Of a DNA stretch of 64,000 bases, positions 34,318 to 43,065 are shown in pieces. Origin of the DNA: an uncultured Lachnospiraceae bacterium (lineage in GTDB: Bacteria > Bacillota > Clostridia > Lachnospirales > Lachnospiraceae); assembly GCA_910589385.1 (NCBI GenBank), contig CAJUTU010000014.1, forward strand, positions 1-64,000, in the 5' to 3' direction. Numbering within the stretch: position 1 is the stretch's first letter; each line of letters begins with the position of its first letter. The notes below the pieces were generated by a model, which was not told where the DNA came from, did no database searches, and worked only from the letters and a program-made list of their open reading frames with translations. The position numbers were made by a program, and so were the translations under genes.

Positions 34318-35577
34318 TTGAAAAGCGATAATATTCAATTCATCCAGAATATCCTGCAGGCCAATTCTATTCCCATACACCATATCACAGACTCCATGGA
34401 CAGATTGGAGTCGATTGACTTAGGCCTGCGCAGTAAGATCCTCGGCCTGCCGGATTCCGAATTCCACCTTCGGGAGTGGCTTTCCTCCATCAGGCCAGAC
34501 ATTATTTATTTTCAGAAAGATATTTTCCAATGTCACTATATCGCACTCTATTTGCCGGAAGAGGCATATTGGTTCCTCTGCGGCCCTTTGCTTTTTGACG
34601 CTATGGATGAATACCATTTCCAATGTCTGGTGGACAGCCTGGAACTTCCTGAAGAATTTCATGCAAACCTGAAATTTTATTATGAGCGTATGCCCTTTTT
34701 CCCTTCCCGCGATGTGTTGAAAAGCATTTTCGAGGAATTGGGAAACGCCGTCTATGGCAAAGGACATTTTCAGATTGAATATAGTGATAATAACACCTTA
34801 GACTTGTGGCATACCAATTATAAAAATTATCTGCGTATCCCCGAAGAACCGTTTCTGAATATCCGCATTATCGAGGCCCGTTACGAGACAGAAAATGCCC
34901 TCATGGATGCGGTCAGCAACGGGAATGAACCCCTGGCTCTGGAACTGGCAGCAAAATTCCGTACTTTCGTGCTGCCGCAGCGTCTTCCTGACCGTATAAG
35001 AGATCTAAAAGACTATACCATTACATTGAATACACTTTTACGCAAGTCAGCGGAACAGGCAGGCGTACACCCAATCCATATTGACTCTCATTCTAACAGC
35101 ACGATTCCTTTTATAGAGGATATTACAAATATAGAAGAATTCTATACTTTCCATAGAAGAATGGTACACGAGTACTGCAGGCTTATCCGAAAGTACAACC
35201 TGCAGAATTATTCGGTTATGATCCGGAAAGCGCTCACCTACATCAACACAGACTTATGCGCCGACCTCCGGCTGAATGTGCTGGCGGAACTGCTCAATGT
35301 GAATGCCAGCTACCTTTCCACCCTGTTTAAAAAGGAAGTCGGTATGACCTTGACAGATTATGTGAACAAAAGCCGCGTAGAACACGCCCAGAAGCTTCTT
35401 CTGTGTACCGATATTCCTATCAAGTCTATTGCACAGCAATGCGGGATTCCGGATATTTATTATTTTACCCGGCTTTTTAAACGAATCACCGGGACGACTC
35501 CAAAAGTGTACCGGGAGGAATCGCCCCATGAGACACGTTCCGCCCTGCTGAGGCTAAAGCAGGGCGCAAAAGATTAA
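34318..35577 (+). CDS. AraC-family regulator of the glucuronide locus
   Basis: This 419-residue regulator has a long N-terminal region of no recognised family and a C-terminal double helix-turn-helix (LNVLAELLNVNASYLSTLFKK and IPIKSIAQQCGIPDIYYFTRLFKR). It starts with TTG at 34318, preceded by AAGGAG. It is divergent from the GH2-led operon and presumably activates it in response to an intracellular sugar. Its stop codon overlaps that of the convergent YfhO-like gene, leaving no room for a terminator between them. Confidence 0.9.
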   Translation: MKSDNIQFIQNILQANSIPIHHITDSMDRLESIDLGLRSKILGLPDSEFHLREWLSSIRPDIIYFQKDIFQCHYIALYLPEEAYWFLCGPLLFDAMDEYHFQCLVDSLELPEEFHANLKFYYERMPFFPSRDVLKSIFEELGNAVYGKGHFQIEYSDNNTLDLWHTNYKNYLRIPEEPFLNIRIIEARYETENALMDAVSNGNEPLALELAAKFRTFVLPQRLPDRIRDLKDYTITLNTLLRKSAEQAGVHPIHIDSHSNSTIPFIEDITNIEEFYTFHRRMVHEYCRLIRKYNLQNYSVMIRKALTYINTDLCADLRLNVLAELLNVNASYLSTLFKKEVGMTLTDYVNKSRVEHAQKLLLCTDIPIKSIAQQCGIPDIYYFTRLFKRITGTTPKVYREESPHETRSALLRLKQGAKD

Positions 35578-38159
35578 GAGCAGGCTCTTCTTCTGTTCCT
35601 TTCGGTAAGCAGCAATACAGCAAGCAGCGCAAGCCCCACGGCAGAAACATATTTTCCCACTTTTGCCCCAGGCGCATGATAAATGATCTCTATGTCATGC
35701 CGCCCCCGCACGATCGGAAATCCAAGAAATGCGGTATTCACTTTTTCATAGTTTGTTTCTTTCCCGTCAACCCTGATTTCATAATCGGGGCTATATGGAA
35801 TCGACGTGATAAAATACCCATTGTTCTTTACATCCACAGACCCTGCAATCTGATTGCCCTGGGTCTTTTCTTTATCTAATTCTAATATGGACTGATACAG
35901 TTCTCTGTCCCGTTCCTCGCCAGAACGTTCTCCCCAGCCTCCCACAAAACACTGGATCCCCATCAATTTATAGTCTCCCTTCCCCAGTATGAGTTCTGCA
36001 AAGCTTTGTCCCTTTGGCATCATGACGGCATAAGTAAACGTCGTATTTCCATTGTAATAAACATGCTCCGTGGATGTCAGTTTATTCCGTTCTCCTTCCA
36101 GCCAGATTGTCACATCCTCCTTTGGACGGTTATTGAGCACCTGAAACTGCAGGAATAAAATCCGCTCTGATGCTCCTTCTTTCATTGGCTCTTGAATTTC
36201 CACAGACACTGTCGCGTTCCTTTTAGCCTGGATTTCATAACTTTCCCCTTCCCTTTTGATCTGGAGATGCTCTGTCTGCTTTTTTGGCAGGACAAACTCC
36301 ACAGAGTGTACTGCCTCTTCCGCCGCTGTCAAAAGGCCTGCATCTTCTCTGATCCCGGCTATTGCCCCATAGGAAAATGCCAGTTGGCTATACGGAAATT
36401 CTAATTTTTCATACTCCTTTTCCGAAATGAGCTGGTCTGTCACATAGGCAATGGGCGCTGCCCCCGGATTTTCATATATGGTATAACCGCCTGCCGTCTC
36501 CACTGCCCTGCAGCCTGGCACATCCTGCTTGGACAAAAAATATCTGACACTCATCAGATCCAAAAATACAGGATTTCTTGATACGGACTGCATCAGATCA
36601 TTTCGGAATGGTTCCTCCACCTGAAAAATTGTTTTCCGGAACTTTTGATATTCCTCATTATAGGTTGAAGAATATAAGGAAGAAATGTATTGTCCCATAT
36701 CCCAGACCCGGTTTAGGTTCGCTGCATTCTCCTGTGCATCTCCTATCTGCTCCATGCGATAGAATCCTGGCTCTGACGCAAGCGTTTCCACTATCATTTT
36801 CCCAACTGTCTCATCTGTTACTTTTTCATAGAATTCCCGGCTCTCGATCCGGTTCGCCTGTCGGTGGAATACACTGCCAAACAAGACCAAAAATAAGACT
36901 GGTGTAACCATAAGAAGTCTCACATTACCTTTTTTGACAGCCAAAAGATAACATATCATCATTACCGCTGCATCTGCGAGGATCAGCATTTTATATTCCG
37001 CATAATTTGAAGGCAGCTTTCCAATGGCCAAGATTAGGATTGTCCATATATACGGCCACAGTCCGGCAATGAACGCAATCTTTTTCTCTGCCATTTTCTT
37101 GAAATAATCTGCAGTCAGATAACAGAGCAAAGGCAAGAACGGGATCAATGCCTTATCCCGGATATAAAGGCCGCCGTTCAGCGCCCATGAGAAAAAAGGA
37201 ATCACCAATATCAAGACACAGCCGCAGGCCAGTACCCGTTCACAATATTTCCGGTAAGCCATCCCTGTGAGCAAAACCGCAATCACAAGCGCAGTCAGGC
37301 CAATCCCATATGGTGTATAAATCTGGCTTCCTGCGTCAATATCCGGCATCAGAAGCGAAGCCAGGCTGAAATTCCCTTCTTCTGCACCTCCCCTTCCCGA
37401 CAGCGCCAAAGCCGTTGGAAGCAGCAAAATTCCGCTCATCAAGACCGCAGACAGCATTGGCAGGCAGAACCGGAGACCATCCAGAAGAAATATTTTCACG
37501 GTTATTTTTTCGTCTTTTATCTGCACATACCGATAAATCCCATACAATACCAACACCAACATTCCGCCAATGCTGAAATAGAAGCTGGTCATGATCATCA
37601 AAAACACGCCCACCGCATAAAGCCCGCTTTTCCCTTTTTCAAAGTAACGGTCCACCCCCAGCAGCGCCATACACAGAAACGGCATATAATTTACAAACAT
37701 GATCTGGCTGTAGGAATGAAAGATCATCGGCCCTGACAGCAGAAACATATATGCCGTCCAAAAGCTGGTTTCCACAGGAAAACCTCGTTTCCGAAGCCAC
37801 CCATAGAAAAGCAGCACCGCCATGGCAAGGCATGTCACGGATGCTGCCATGAGGTAATCTCCCATCTTCACAGACGGAAACAGATAGGATACCAGAATCA
37901 CAGGACTATACAGTCCATAGTAAGAAAAGTGGTAAATATTCTGTCCTCCGCCGATATTGGCCGCGTATTCTGGAAATAATCCTCCTGTTTTATAGAACTG
38001 GCGCCGGAAATAATCCGGCAGAACACTATGCTGGCTGATCCAGTCTACCTTGGAACCGAAAATCCCATGCCTCCCGACAAAAAACCAGCAAAAGAATATA
38101 GACAATGCCGCCAGCAATAAAAGGGGCAGGATCTGCCTGTATGTCTGTTCCTTTTTCAT
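35574..38159 (-). CDS. YfhO family polytopic membrane protein
   Basis: This 861-residue protein has about 12 predicted membrane segments over the first half, a large extracytoplasmic domain, and a last membrane helix at the C-terminus. It matches the YfhO family, GT-C-like membrane enzymes; B. subtilis YfhO works with the glycosyltransferase CsbB to add GlcNAc to lipoteichoic acid outside the cell. The motif FGSKVDWISQH after the first helix holds the acidic catalytic-type residue. I use ATG 38159 (MKKEQTY). It overlaps the upstream glycosyltransferase gene, forming a two-gene unit. Confidence 0.9.
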   Translation of the reverse strand: MKKEQTYRQILPLLLLAALSIFFCWFFVGRHGIFGSKVDWISQHSVLPDYFRRQFYKTGGLFPEYAANIGGGQNIYHFSYYGLYSPVILVSYLFPSVKMGDYLMAASVTCLAMAVLLFYGWLRKRGFPVETSFWTAYMFLLSGPMIFHSYSQIMFVNYMPFLCMALLGVDRYFEKGKSGLYAVGVFLMIMTSFYFSIGGMLVLVLYGIYRYVQIKDEKITVKIFLLDGLRFCLPMLSAVLMSGILLLPTALALSGRGGAEEGNFSLASLLMPDIDAGSQIYTPYGIGLTALVIAVLLTGMAYRKYCERVLACGCVLILVIPFFSWALNGGLYIRDKALIPFLPLLCYLTADYFKKMAEKKIAFIAGLWPYIWTILILAIGKLPSNYAEYKMLILADAAVMMICYLLAVKKGNVRLLMVTPVLFLVLFGSVFHRQANRIESREFYEKVTDETVGKMIVETLASEPGFYRMEQIGDAQENAANLNRVWDMGQYISSLYSSTYNEEYQKFRKTIFQVEEPFRNDLMQSVSRNPVFLDLMSVRYFLSKQDVPGCRAVETAGGYTIYENPGAAPIAYVTDQLISEKEYEKLEFPYSQLAFSYGAIAGIREDAGLLTAAEEAVHSVEFVLPKKQTEHLQIKREGESYEIQAKRNATVSVEIQEPMKEGASERILFLQFQVLNNRPKEDVTIWLEGERNKLTSTEHVYYNGNTTFTYAVMMPKGQSFAELILGKGDYKLMGIQCFVGGWGERSGEERDRELYQSILELDKEKTQGNQIAGSVDVKNNGYFITSIPYSPDYEIRVDGKETNYEKVNTAFLGFPIVRGRHDIEIIYHAPGAKVGKYVSAVGLALLAVLLLTERNRRRACS

Positions 38160-38170
38160 CTGCCCCCACC

Positions 38171-39145
38171 TCACGATTGACTACAGCTTTTCAGACAGCC
38201 GCTGTTCTCCTTTTCTTCCCTGCTGCTTTCTTTCAGAATAAATACCGGACGGCGCTTTGTTTCCAGATAGGTTTTCGACAGATATTGTCCCACGATCCCC
38301 GTACAAAATAACTGGATCCCGCTGACCAGAAAAATAATACATACCAGGGAAGGCCACCCCGATACCGGGTCTCCCCACACCAGAGTACGCACGATGATAA
38401 ATAAAATCATCAGAAAGGAAAGCCCGCAGAACACCATTCCCATGACCGACGCCAGGGAGAGGGGCGCGACCGAAAAGCCCGTGATCCCTTCCAGAGAATA
38501 CCAGAAGAGCTTACGCACGGACCATTTCGTCTCGCCTGCTGCCCTCTCCACATTCTCATATTCCAGCCACTTTGTCTCGAATCCAACCCATTCAAAAATC
38601 CCTTTTGAAAACCGGTTGTACTCACTCATTTCCAGGACCGCATTAACCATTTTCCGGCTCATCAGCCGATAATCCCTCGCCCCGCTCACAAGCCGTACTC
38701 TGGAAATGTGGTTAATGAACTGATAAAATTTTTCCGAGAGAAAAGAACGGATCCTCGGCTCTCCGGTTCTGGTGGAACGCTTCGCCGCCACACACTCGTA
38801 TCCATCCTCTGTAGCCACCCGATACATTTCAGGTAACAATTCCGGCGGATCCTGTAAATCCACATCCATAACAGCTGCAAAGTCTCCTTTCGCATTTTTC
38901 AGCCCCGCATAGATAGCTGCCTCTTTCCCGAAATTTCTGGAAAATGATAAAAAGCAGCAGCGCCCATCCTTTTGGTTCATTTCCTTCATAATATTCAAAG
39001 TGCCGTCTGTGGAACCATCATCTACAAACAACAGTTCAAATTCCACCTCTGACATCTGCTCCATGACGGCAGACATTTCCTGATAGTATACCGGCAAGGC
39101 CTCCTCCTCGTTCAGACAAGGGATTATAATGCTTATTTTTTTCAT
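38171..39145 (-). CDS. GT2 polyprenyl-phosphate glycosyltransferase (CsbB/GtrB-like)
   Basis: This enzyme probably loads a sugar onto undecaprenyl phosphate for use by the neighbouring YfhO-like protein. The GT-A domain has IIIPCLNEEEALPVYY, FVDDGSTDGT and VMDVDLQDPPELLPEM, the DLQDPPE motif being typical of the GtrB/DPM1 group. Two membrane helices end the protein (near 230-260 and 270-295). I use ATG 39145 (MKKISIII), 9 bp from GAGGAG; the ATG nine bases upstream abuts that site. Length and order match CsbB-YfhO. The sugar is not predictable. Confidence 0.92.
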   Translation of the reverse strand: MKKISIIIPCLNEEEALPVYYQEMSAVMEQMSEVEFELLFVDDGSTDGTLNIMKEMNQKDGRCCFLSFSRNFGKEAAIYAGLKNAKGDFAAVMDVDLQDPPELLPEMYRVATEDGYECVAAKRSTRTGEPRIRSFLSEKFYQFINHISRVRLVSGARDYRLMSRKMVNAVLEMSEYNRFSKGIFEWVGFETKWLEYENVERAAGETKWSVRKLFWYSLEGITGFSVAPLSLASVMGMVFCGLSFLMILFIIVRTLVWGDPVSGWPSLVCIIFLVSGIQLFCTGIVGQYLSKTYLETKRRPVFILKESSREEKENSGCLKSCSQS

Positions 39146-39311
39146 GTCTATCATCTCCTCTTTCTATCTTCTTTGCCATGCATCCACTTTATCCCATATT
39201 TCTTAAAAACCTTAAAATTAAAATCTTAGAATTTCTTAAGAACCACCCGTGAATTTTTTAAAGAACAAAATAATTGTGATGATTGCATATTGATTTTTAT
39301 CGAAAAATCTG

Positions 39312-39382
39312 GTTATCTATATATAGGGTTGTCTTGCTGGCAGGATGATATTCCGAAGTCCGGCATTTTCATCATAGATAAC
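39312..39382 (+). promoter_or_regulatory. Structured leader upstream of purC
   Basis: GTTATCTAT (39312-39320) pairs perfectly with ATAGATAAC (39374-39382), and TGCTGG (39335-39340) pairs with CCGGCA (39360-39365) inside it, with a GGA/TCC element in the apical part. The purC ribosome binding site follows about 15 nt later. It does not show the conserved junction sequences of the purine, ZTP, PRPP or THF riboswitches as I know them. It could be a regulatory RNA or, if the promoter lies within, a DNA operator. Confidence 0.4.
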
Positions 39383-39411
39383 TGAAAATGAAGAATAGAG
39401 AGGTGTACGAG

Positions 39412-40272
39412 ATGAAACCGATAAAAGAAGGGAAAGTCCGTGAGATTTATGATAACGGCGACAGCCTGATCATGGTTGCCACTGACCGGATCAGCTGTTT
39501 TGATGTAATCTTGAAAAATGATGTAACAAAAAAAGGAACCGTGCTGACACAGATGTCCCGTTTCTGGTTTAATATGACAAAGGATATTCTGCCAAACCAC
39601 ATGATTTCTACGGATGTAGCAGACATGCCGGAATATTTTCATCAGCCGAAGTTCGACGGCAGCAGCATGATGTGCCGGAAACTCAACATGCTTCCCATTG
39701 AGTGTATTGTCCGCGGCTATATCACCGGCAGCGGGTGGGCAAGCTATCAGAAGGATGGAACCGTATGCGGAATCACACTTCCGGAGGGGTTAAAGGAATC
39801 CGACCAGCTTCCGGAGCCAATCTACACGCCTTCCACCAAGGCTGAGATCGGCGACCACGACGAAAATATTTCTTATGAGCAGAGCATTGCCCATCTGGAA
39901 AAATATTTCCCCGGCAAGGGAGAAGAATATGCTGCTAAGCTTCGGGATTACACCATAGCGCTCTATAAAAAATGTGCGGATTATGCAAGAAGCCGGGGCA
40001 TTATCATCGCGGACACGAAGTTTGAGTTCGGGCTAGATGAAGAGGGCAATATTGTTCTCGGTGACGAGATGCTGACGCCGGACAGTTCCCGCTTCTGGCC
40101 TGCAGACGAATATGAGCCCGGACACGGCCAGCCTTCCTTTGATAAGCAGTTCGCACGTGACTGGCTCAAGGCAAATCCGGGAAACGACTGGACACTGCCG
40201 GAGGACATCGCAGAAAAGACGATCGGCAAATATCTGCAGGGATATGAAATGCTGACTGGAGAAAAGCTCTGA
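39412..40272 (+). CDS. purC: Phosphoribosylaminoimidazole-succinocarboxamide synthase
   Basis: PurC joins CAIR and aspartate to make SAICAR in purine synthesis. The motifs EGKVREIYDNG, ATDRISCFDVIL, VRGYITGSGWASYQKDG and IIADTKFEFGLDEEGNIVLGDEMLTPDSSRFW are intact. The 286-residue length matches the bacterial/yeast-like form. I use ATG 39412 with AGAGAGG upstream. It is unusually alone, as no other pur gene is in the window, and it ends at a strong terminator. Confidence 0.95.
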   Translation: MKPIKEGKVREIYDNGDSLIMVATDRISCFDVILKNDVTKKGTVLTQMSRFWFNMTKDILPNHMISTDVADMPEYFHQPKFDGSSMMCRKLNMLPIECIVRGYITGSGWASYQKDGTVCGITLPEGLKESDQLPEPIYTPSTKAEIGDHDENISYEQSIAHLEKYFPGKGEEYAAKLRDYTIALYKKCADYARSRGIIIADTKFEFGLDEEGNIVLGDEMLTPDSSRFWPADEYEPGHGQPSFDKQFARDWLKANPGNDWTLPEDIAEKTIGKYLQGYEMLTGEKL

Positions 40273-40306
40273 CCATGCACTGAAAATAATACATCAAAAA
40301 AATAAG

Positions 40307-40357
40307 AAAAAGACACCTGCCGCATAGAGCCAGATTCTATACAGCCGGTGTCTTTTT
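40307..40357. terminator. Terminator between purC and the DUF4317 pair
   Basis: AAAAAGACACC (40307-40317) pairs with GGTGTCTTTTT (40347-40357) around a 29-nt loop. A-rich and T-rich flanks allow function on both strands. Confidence 0.8.
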
Positions 40358-40417
40358 AATACCTATTCTTCAGGTATTTGTTATTCTCCAGATTCCAAAA
40401 CCGGAATGTCCCAATTC

Positions 40418-40648
40418 TTATTCTTCAAATTCCAAAACCACGATATCGAACTTATCTGTTGACTTGATTTCCTTCACAATCCCTTTCCGGGCTTTCAGCC
40501 GCTCATAACTCCGGTAATTTGCGCTCATACCCAGCATATGTTCCAGAGTATAATAATAGGAAGAAGGCAAAATACCCTCTGTAATACTCATCTCCTGTCC
40601 AATCTGGAACGCATCCTTATTTTCAATGGTAAACTCCATCATCCTCAT
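40418..40648 (-). CDS. Small protein coupled to DUF4317
   Basis: I do not recognise this 76-residue acidic protein. It begins four bases before the DUF4317 stop codon (ATGA overlap) with GGAGG seven bases ahead, so the two are translationally coupled and probably act together. The sequence has a mixed alpha/beta pattern ending KFDIVVLEFEE. There are no membrane segments. Confidence 0.75.
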   Translation of the reverse strand: MRMMEFTIENKDAFQIGQEMSITEGILPSSYYYTLEHMLGMSANYRSYERLKARKGIVKEIKSTDKFDIVVLEFEE

Positions 40649-41853
40649 GATTCTGCCTCCATACTCCCGGCATTTCCGATATGATCCATAGGCTCAGCAT
40701 TTCCGATATTTTCTATACTCCCAGGTTTTTTTATCGTCCGCACATTGATTCCGTTCACCTCAATATGGTCGTCCACCGCAATAACCAGGCATTGCCTGCC
40801 GTCAATCACCCTGGTTTCCACCAGATCCGCCCGGTCCGGATTCACCTTGATCACCACGTCCGGAGTTTCAATGTTGAATTTCCGGGTTTCCGCAATGTTT
40901 TCCGCCATCAGAGAAGTCTTTTCCCCTGCTGCCGCGTCATAAGTCTGCTCAAACATTTCCATATTCTCCGCAGGCACCCCGCTGTTCTCAAACACCTTTT
41001 TCATACTGATCTTGTCCAGTTCAAGGGGTTCCGGCTCTTCTTTATGCTCTGCGATCATATCGTTGAGCGTATCATGGATATTGCGGATGATCTCATAGTC
41101 CCCGTCTTCTCCCAGGGTATCCTCGATCAGGATCTGGAATGCCTCCTTCTGCGTATCCGCAGACATCGGGCTCTTCGCCCCTAACACCTGGTCGATCAGT
41201 TCCGGCTGCAGGTCCTGAGACTTTTTCGTATAATACAGCAGGCCATGAAGGTCTGTATTCCGGTCATTAAACGCCGGAAATAAAAATCCTTTGTCCGGCA
41301 CTTCCACGATCCAGTCCCGAATCCGGTCCTGGATCCGGTTATCCTCCGCATTATAGGAGAGTCCTGCTTTAGAGAGCGTTACCGGGCAGATACTACACAT
41401 CAGATATTCATAAACATAGTCTGACGAGTCATACATCTCCAGATTATCCGATGCCTTTCCCGGAATATCATACATGGCATGAATCAGGATAATATAATAA
41501 TTTCCCTCAAATATGTAATTCTCGATAATCTTATCATAAAACTCCTCCAACAGCTCTTCGTCTTCCAGCTTGCTGCTTTTAAGCTTCATCAAGAATTCCT
41601 GTGTCCCGCCGGGCATCTCCTGTTCTAATGGAAACTCCATGTTCAGCATGTTCCGTCCGATCCCGCCAGACAGTGTCTTTTTAAAAATATCAAAATACTT
41701 AAAAGCCTCTTCCTCCGGCAGAGAAAGAAATGCCTCTTTTGTCTGCATCTGCTTATTTTTTTCGTGGTCCACATAACAGCCGCAGATCCGCGTGATCGCG
41801 CAATTGGCCGGTGTGAACTGCTTCCTGATCTCTAATACTTCCTTCTTATTCAT
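40645..41853 (-). CDS. DUF4317 family protein
   Basis: This 402-residue cytoplasmic protein matches the DUF4317 family common in Lachnospiraceae and of unknown function. Recognisable segments are MNKKEVLEIRKQFTPANCAITRICGCYVD and the ICPVTLSKAGL region. The last 35 residues contain an imperfect repeat (ENIGNAEPMDHIGNAGSME), perhaps strain-specific, just before the coupled downstream gene. AGAGGGAAGATAA precedes the ATG. Confidence 0.88.
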   Translation of the reverse strand: MNKKEVLEIRKQFTPANCAITRICGCYVDHEKNKQMQTKEAFLSLPEEEAFKYFDIFKKTLSGGIGRNMLNMEFPLEQEMPGGTQEFLMKLKSSKLEDEELLEEFYDKIIENYIFEGNYYIILIHAMYDIPGKASDNLEMYDSSDYVYEYLMCSICPVTLSKAGLSYNAEDNRIQDRIRDWIVEVPDKGFLFPAFNDRNTDLHGLLYYTKKSQDLQPELIDQVLGAKSPMSADTQKEAFQILIEDTLGEDGDYEIIRNIHDTLNDMIAEHKEEPEPLELDKISMKKVFENSGVPAENMEMFEQTYDAAAGEKTSLMAENIAETRKFNIETPDVVIKVNPDRADLVETRVIDGRQCLVIAVDDHIEVNGINVRTIKKPGSIENIGNAEPMDHIGNAGSMEAES

Positions 41854-42029
41854 TTATCTTCCCTCTTTCTATCTCTGTATCTGATCTGCACAGCCGACAG
41901 CTCCGCCGCCTGTCCCTACTATTCTACAACGATTTTCCGAATATGAAAAGTATTGATTTCTTTATTGACTTTTCTTTTAGACAATGGTACTTTTTTTATA
42001 ATTATGGACACTAACAGAGGAGGTTTCCC

Positions 42030-42938
42030 ATGCAGCACTTATCAACTCTGAAAGAAATCCGCCCCCACGGCACCAAAACCTTTCCCTGCGCCATTTACCA
42101 GACTCGTTCTTCCGGCGAAGGCATACTTTTCAAGCATCACTGGCATGATGAAGTCGAAATATTGTATTTTTCCGGCGGTGAATTTCGCCTGGAGATCAAT
42201 ATGGAGCCATTCTACATCCGTTCCGAATGCCTGTACTTCATTAACCCTGGCGAACTCCATAGTATTATCACCGAAACATCCGGAAGCCTCGGAGAAGATG
42301 CCGTGGTCTTTTCTCCCGGCATTCTAAGCTTTGATTCCTGTGACACCGCACAGATGCAGCTCATTCAGCCCATGCAGAATGGGAAAATACGTTTTCCTCG
42401 CTTCCTACTGCCTGACCATCCCGCTTTTGCGCCTATATACAGCGCTTTTCAGGATATCATGCAGTCTTTCGGCACGTCAGGCGAAGACATTTCTCATTGT
42501 GACGGCGCGGTGACTGACGACCTGACAAACCAGCTATATATCAAGTCCTCCCTGCTCCGCATCCTGGCCGTCCTGTCCAGCCACCAGCTTTTCTCTCCTA
42601 TGGAAAAAGGGCACGATAAGCGGGTGGAAGGAATCAAAAAAACTTTGACCTATATCAGGGAAAACTATAGAGAAAAAATATATATCCGGGATCTGGCAAA
42701 AGAAGTCTGCATGAATGAACAGTATTTCTGCCGATTTTTCAAAAAAGCGATCGGCCGTTCTCCTATTGAATATCTCAATGAATATCGTATCAAACAGTCT
42801 CTCCGCCTTTTAGAAGAGACAGACCTTCCCATTACAGAAGTCTGTCTGGAATGCGGTTACAATAATCTGGGGAATTTTCTCAGGGAATTTCGGAAATATA
42901 CGGGCACCACTCCGCTTCAGTATCGAAAAAAGTCATAA
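42030..42938 (+). CDS. AraC-family regulator with cupin sensor domain
   Basis: This 302-residue regulator has an N-terminal cupin (HHWHDEVEILYFSGGEF with metal/sugar-pocket histidines) and a C-terminal AraC double helix-turn-helix (IYIRDLAKEVCMNEQYFCRFFKKAIG and LPITEVCLECGYNNLGNFLREFRKYTG). AGAGGAGG gives the start. It immediately precedes two GH13 genes in the same direction and probably controls them in response to an alpha-glucoside. Confidence 0.92.
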   Translation: MQHLSTLKEIRPHGTKTFPCAIYQTRSSGEGILFKHHWHDEVEILYFSGGEFRLEINMEPFYIRSECLYFINPGELHSIITETSGSLGEDAVVFSPGILSFDSCDTAQMQLIQPMQNGKIRFPRFLLPDHPAFAPIYSAFQDIMQSFGTSGEDISHCDGAVTDDLTNQLYIKSSLLRILAVLSSHQLFSPMEKGHDKRVEGIKKTLTYIRENYREKIYIRDLAKEVCMNEQYFCRFFKKAIGRSPIEYLNEYRIKQSLRLLEETDLPITEVCLECGYNNLGNFLREFRKYTGTTPLQYRKKS

Positions 42939-42951
42939 TATTGTAATTTTT

Positions 42952-42994
42952 AATCAGATAAATGAAAGACAAATCTGATTCTGGTTATTATAAT
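42952..42994 (+). promoter_or_regulatory. Inverted repeat and -10 element upstream of the first alpha-glucosidase
   Basis: AATCAGAT (42952-42959) and ATCTGATT (42973-42980) form an 8-bp inverted repeat with a 13-bp spacer. A perfect TATAAT lies at 42989-42994, without a good -35 hexamer 17 bp upstream. The repeat covers the -35 zone, which fits an operator for the adjacent AraC regulator, or a terminator stem for that gene. Confidence 0.45.
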
Positions 42995-43065
42995 AGAATC
43001 ACAAAAATGAAATGCAGAACCTGTTACTGACATAAAAATTTAAAACACGATATGGAGGTATCATT

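Noticed and set aside
39241..39411. Purine, ZTP or PRPP riboswitch upstream of purC
   Set aside because: None of the conserved loop or junction sequences is present, although the region can fold.
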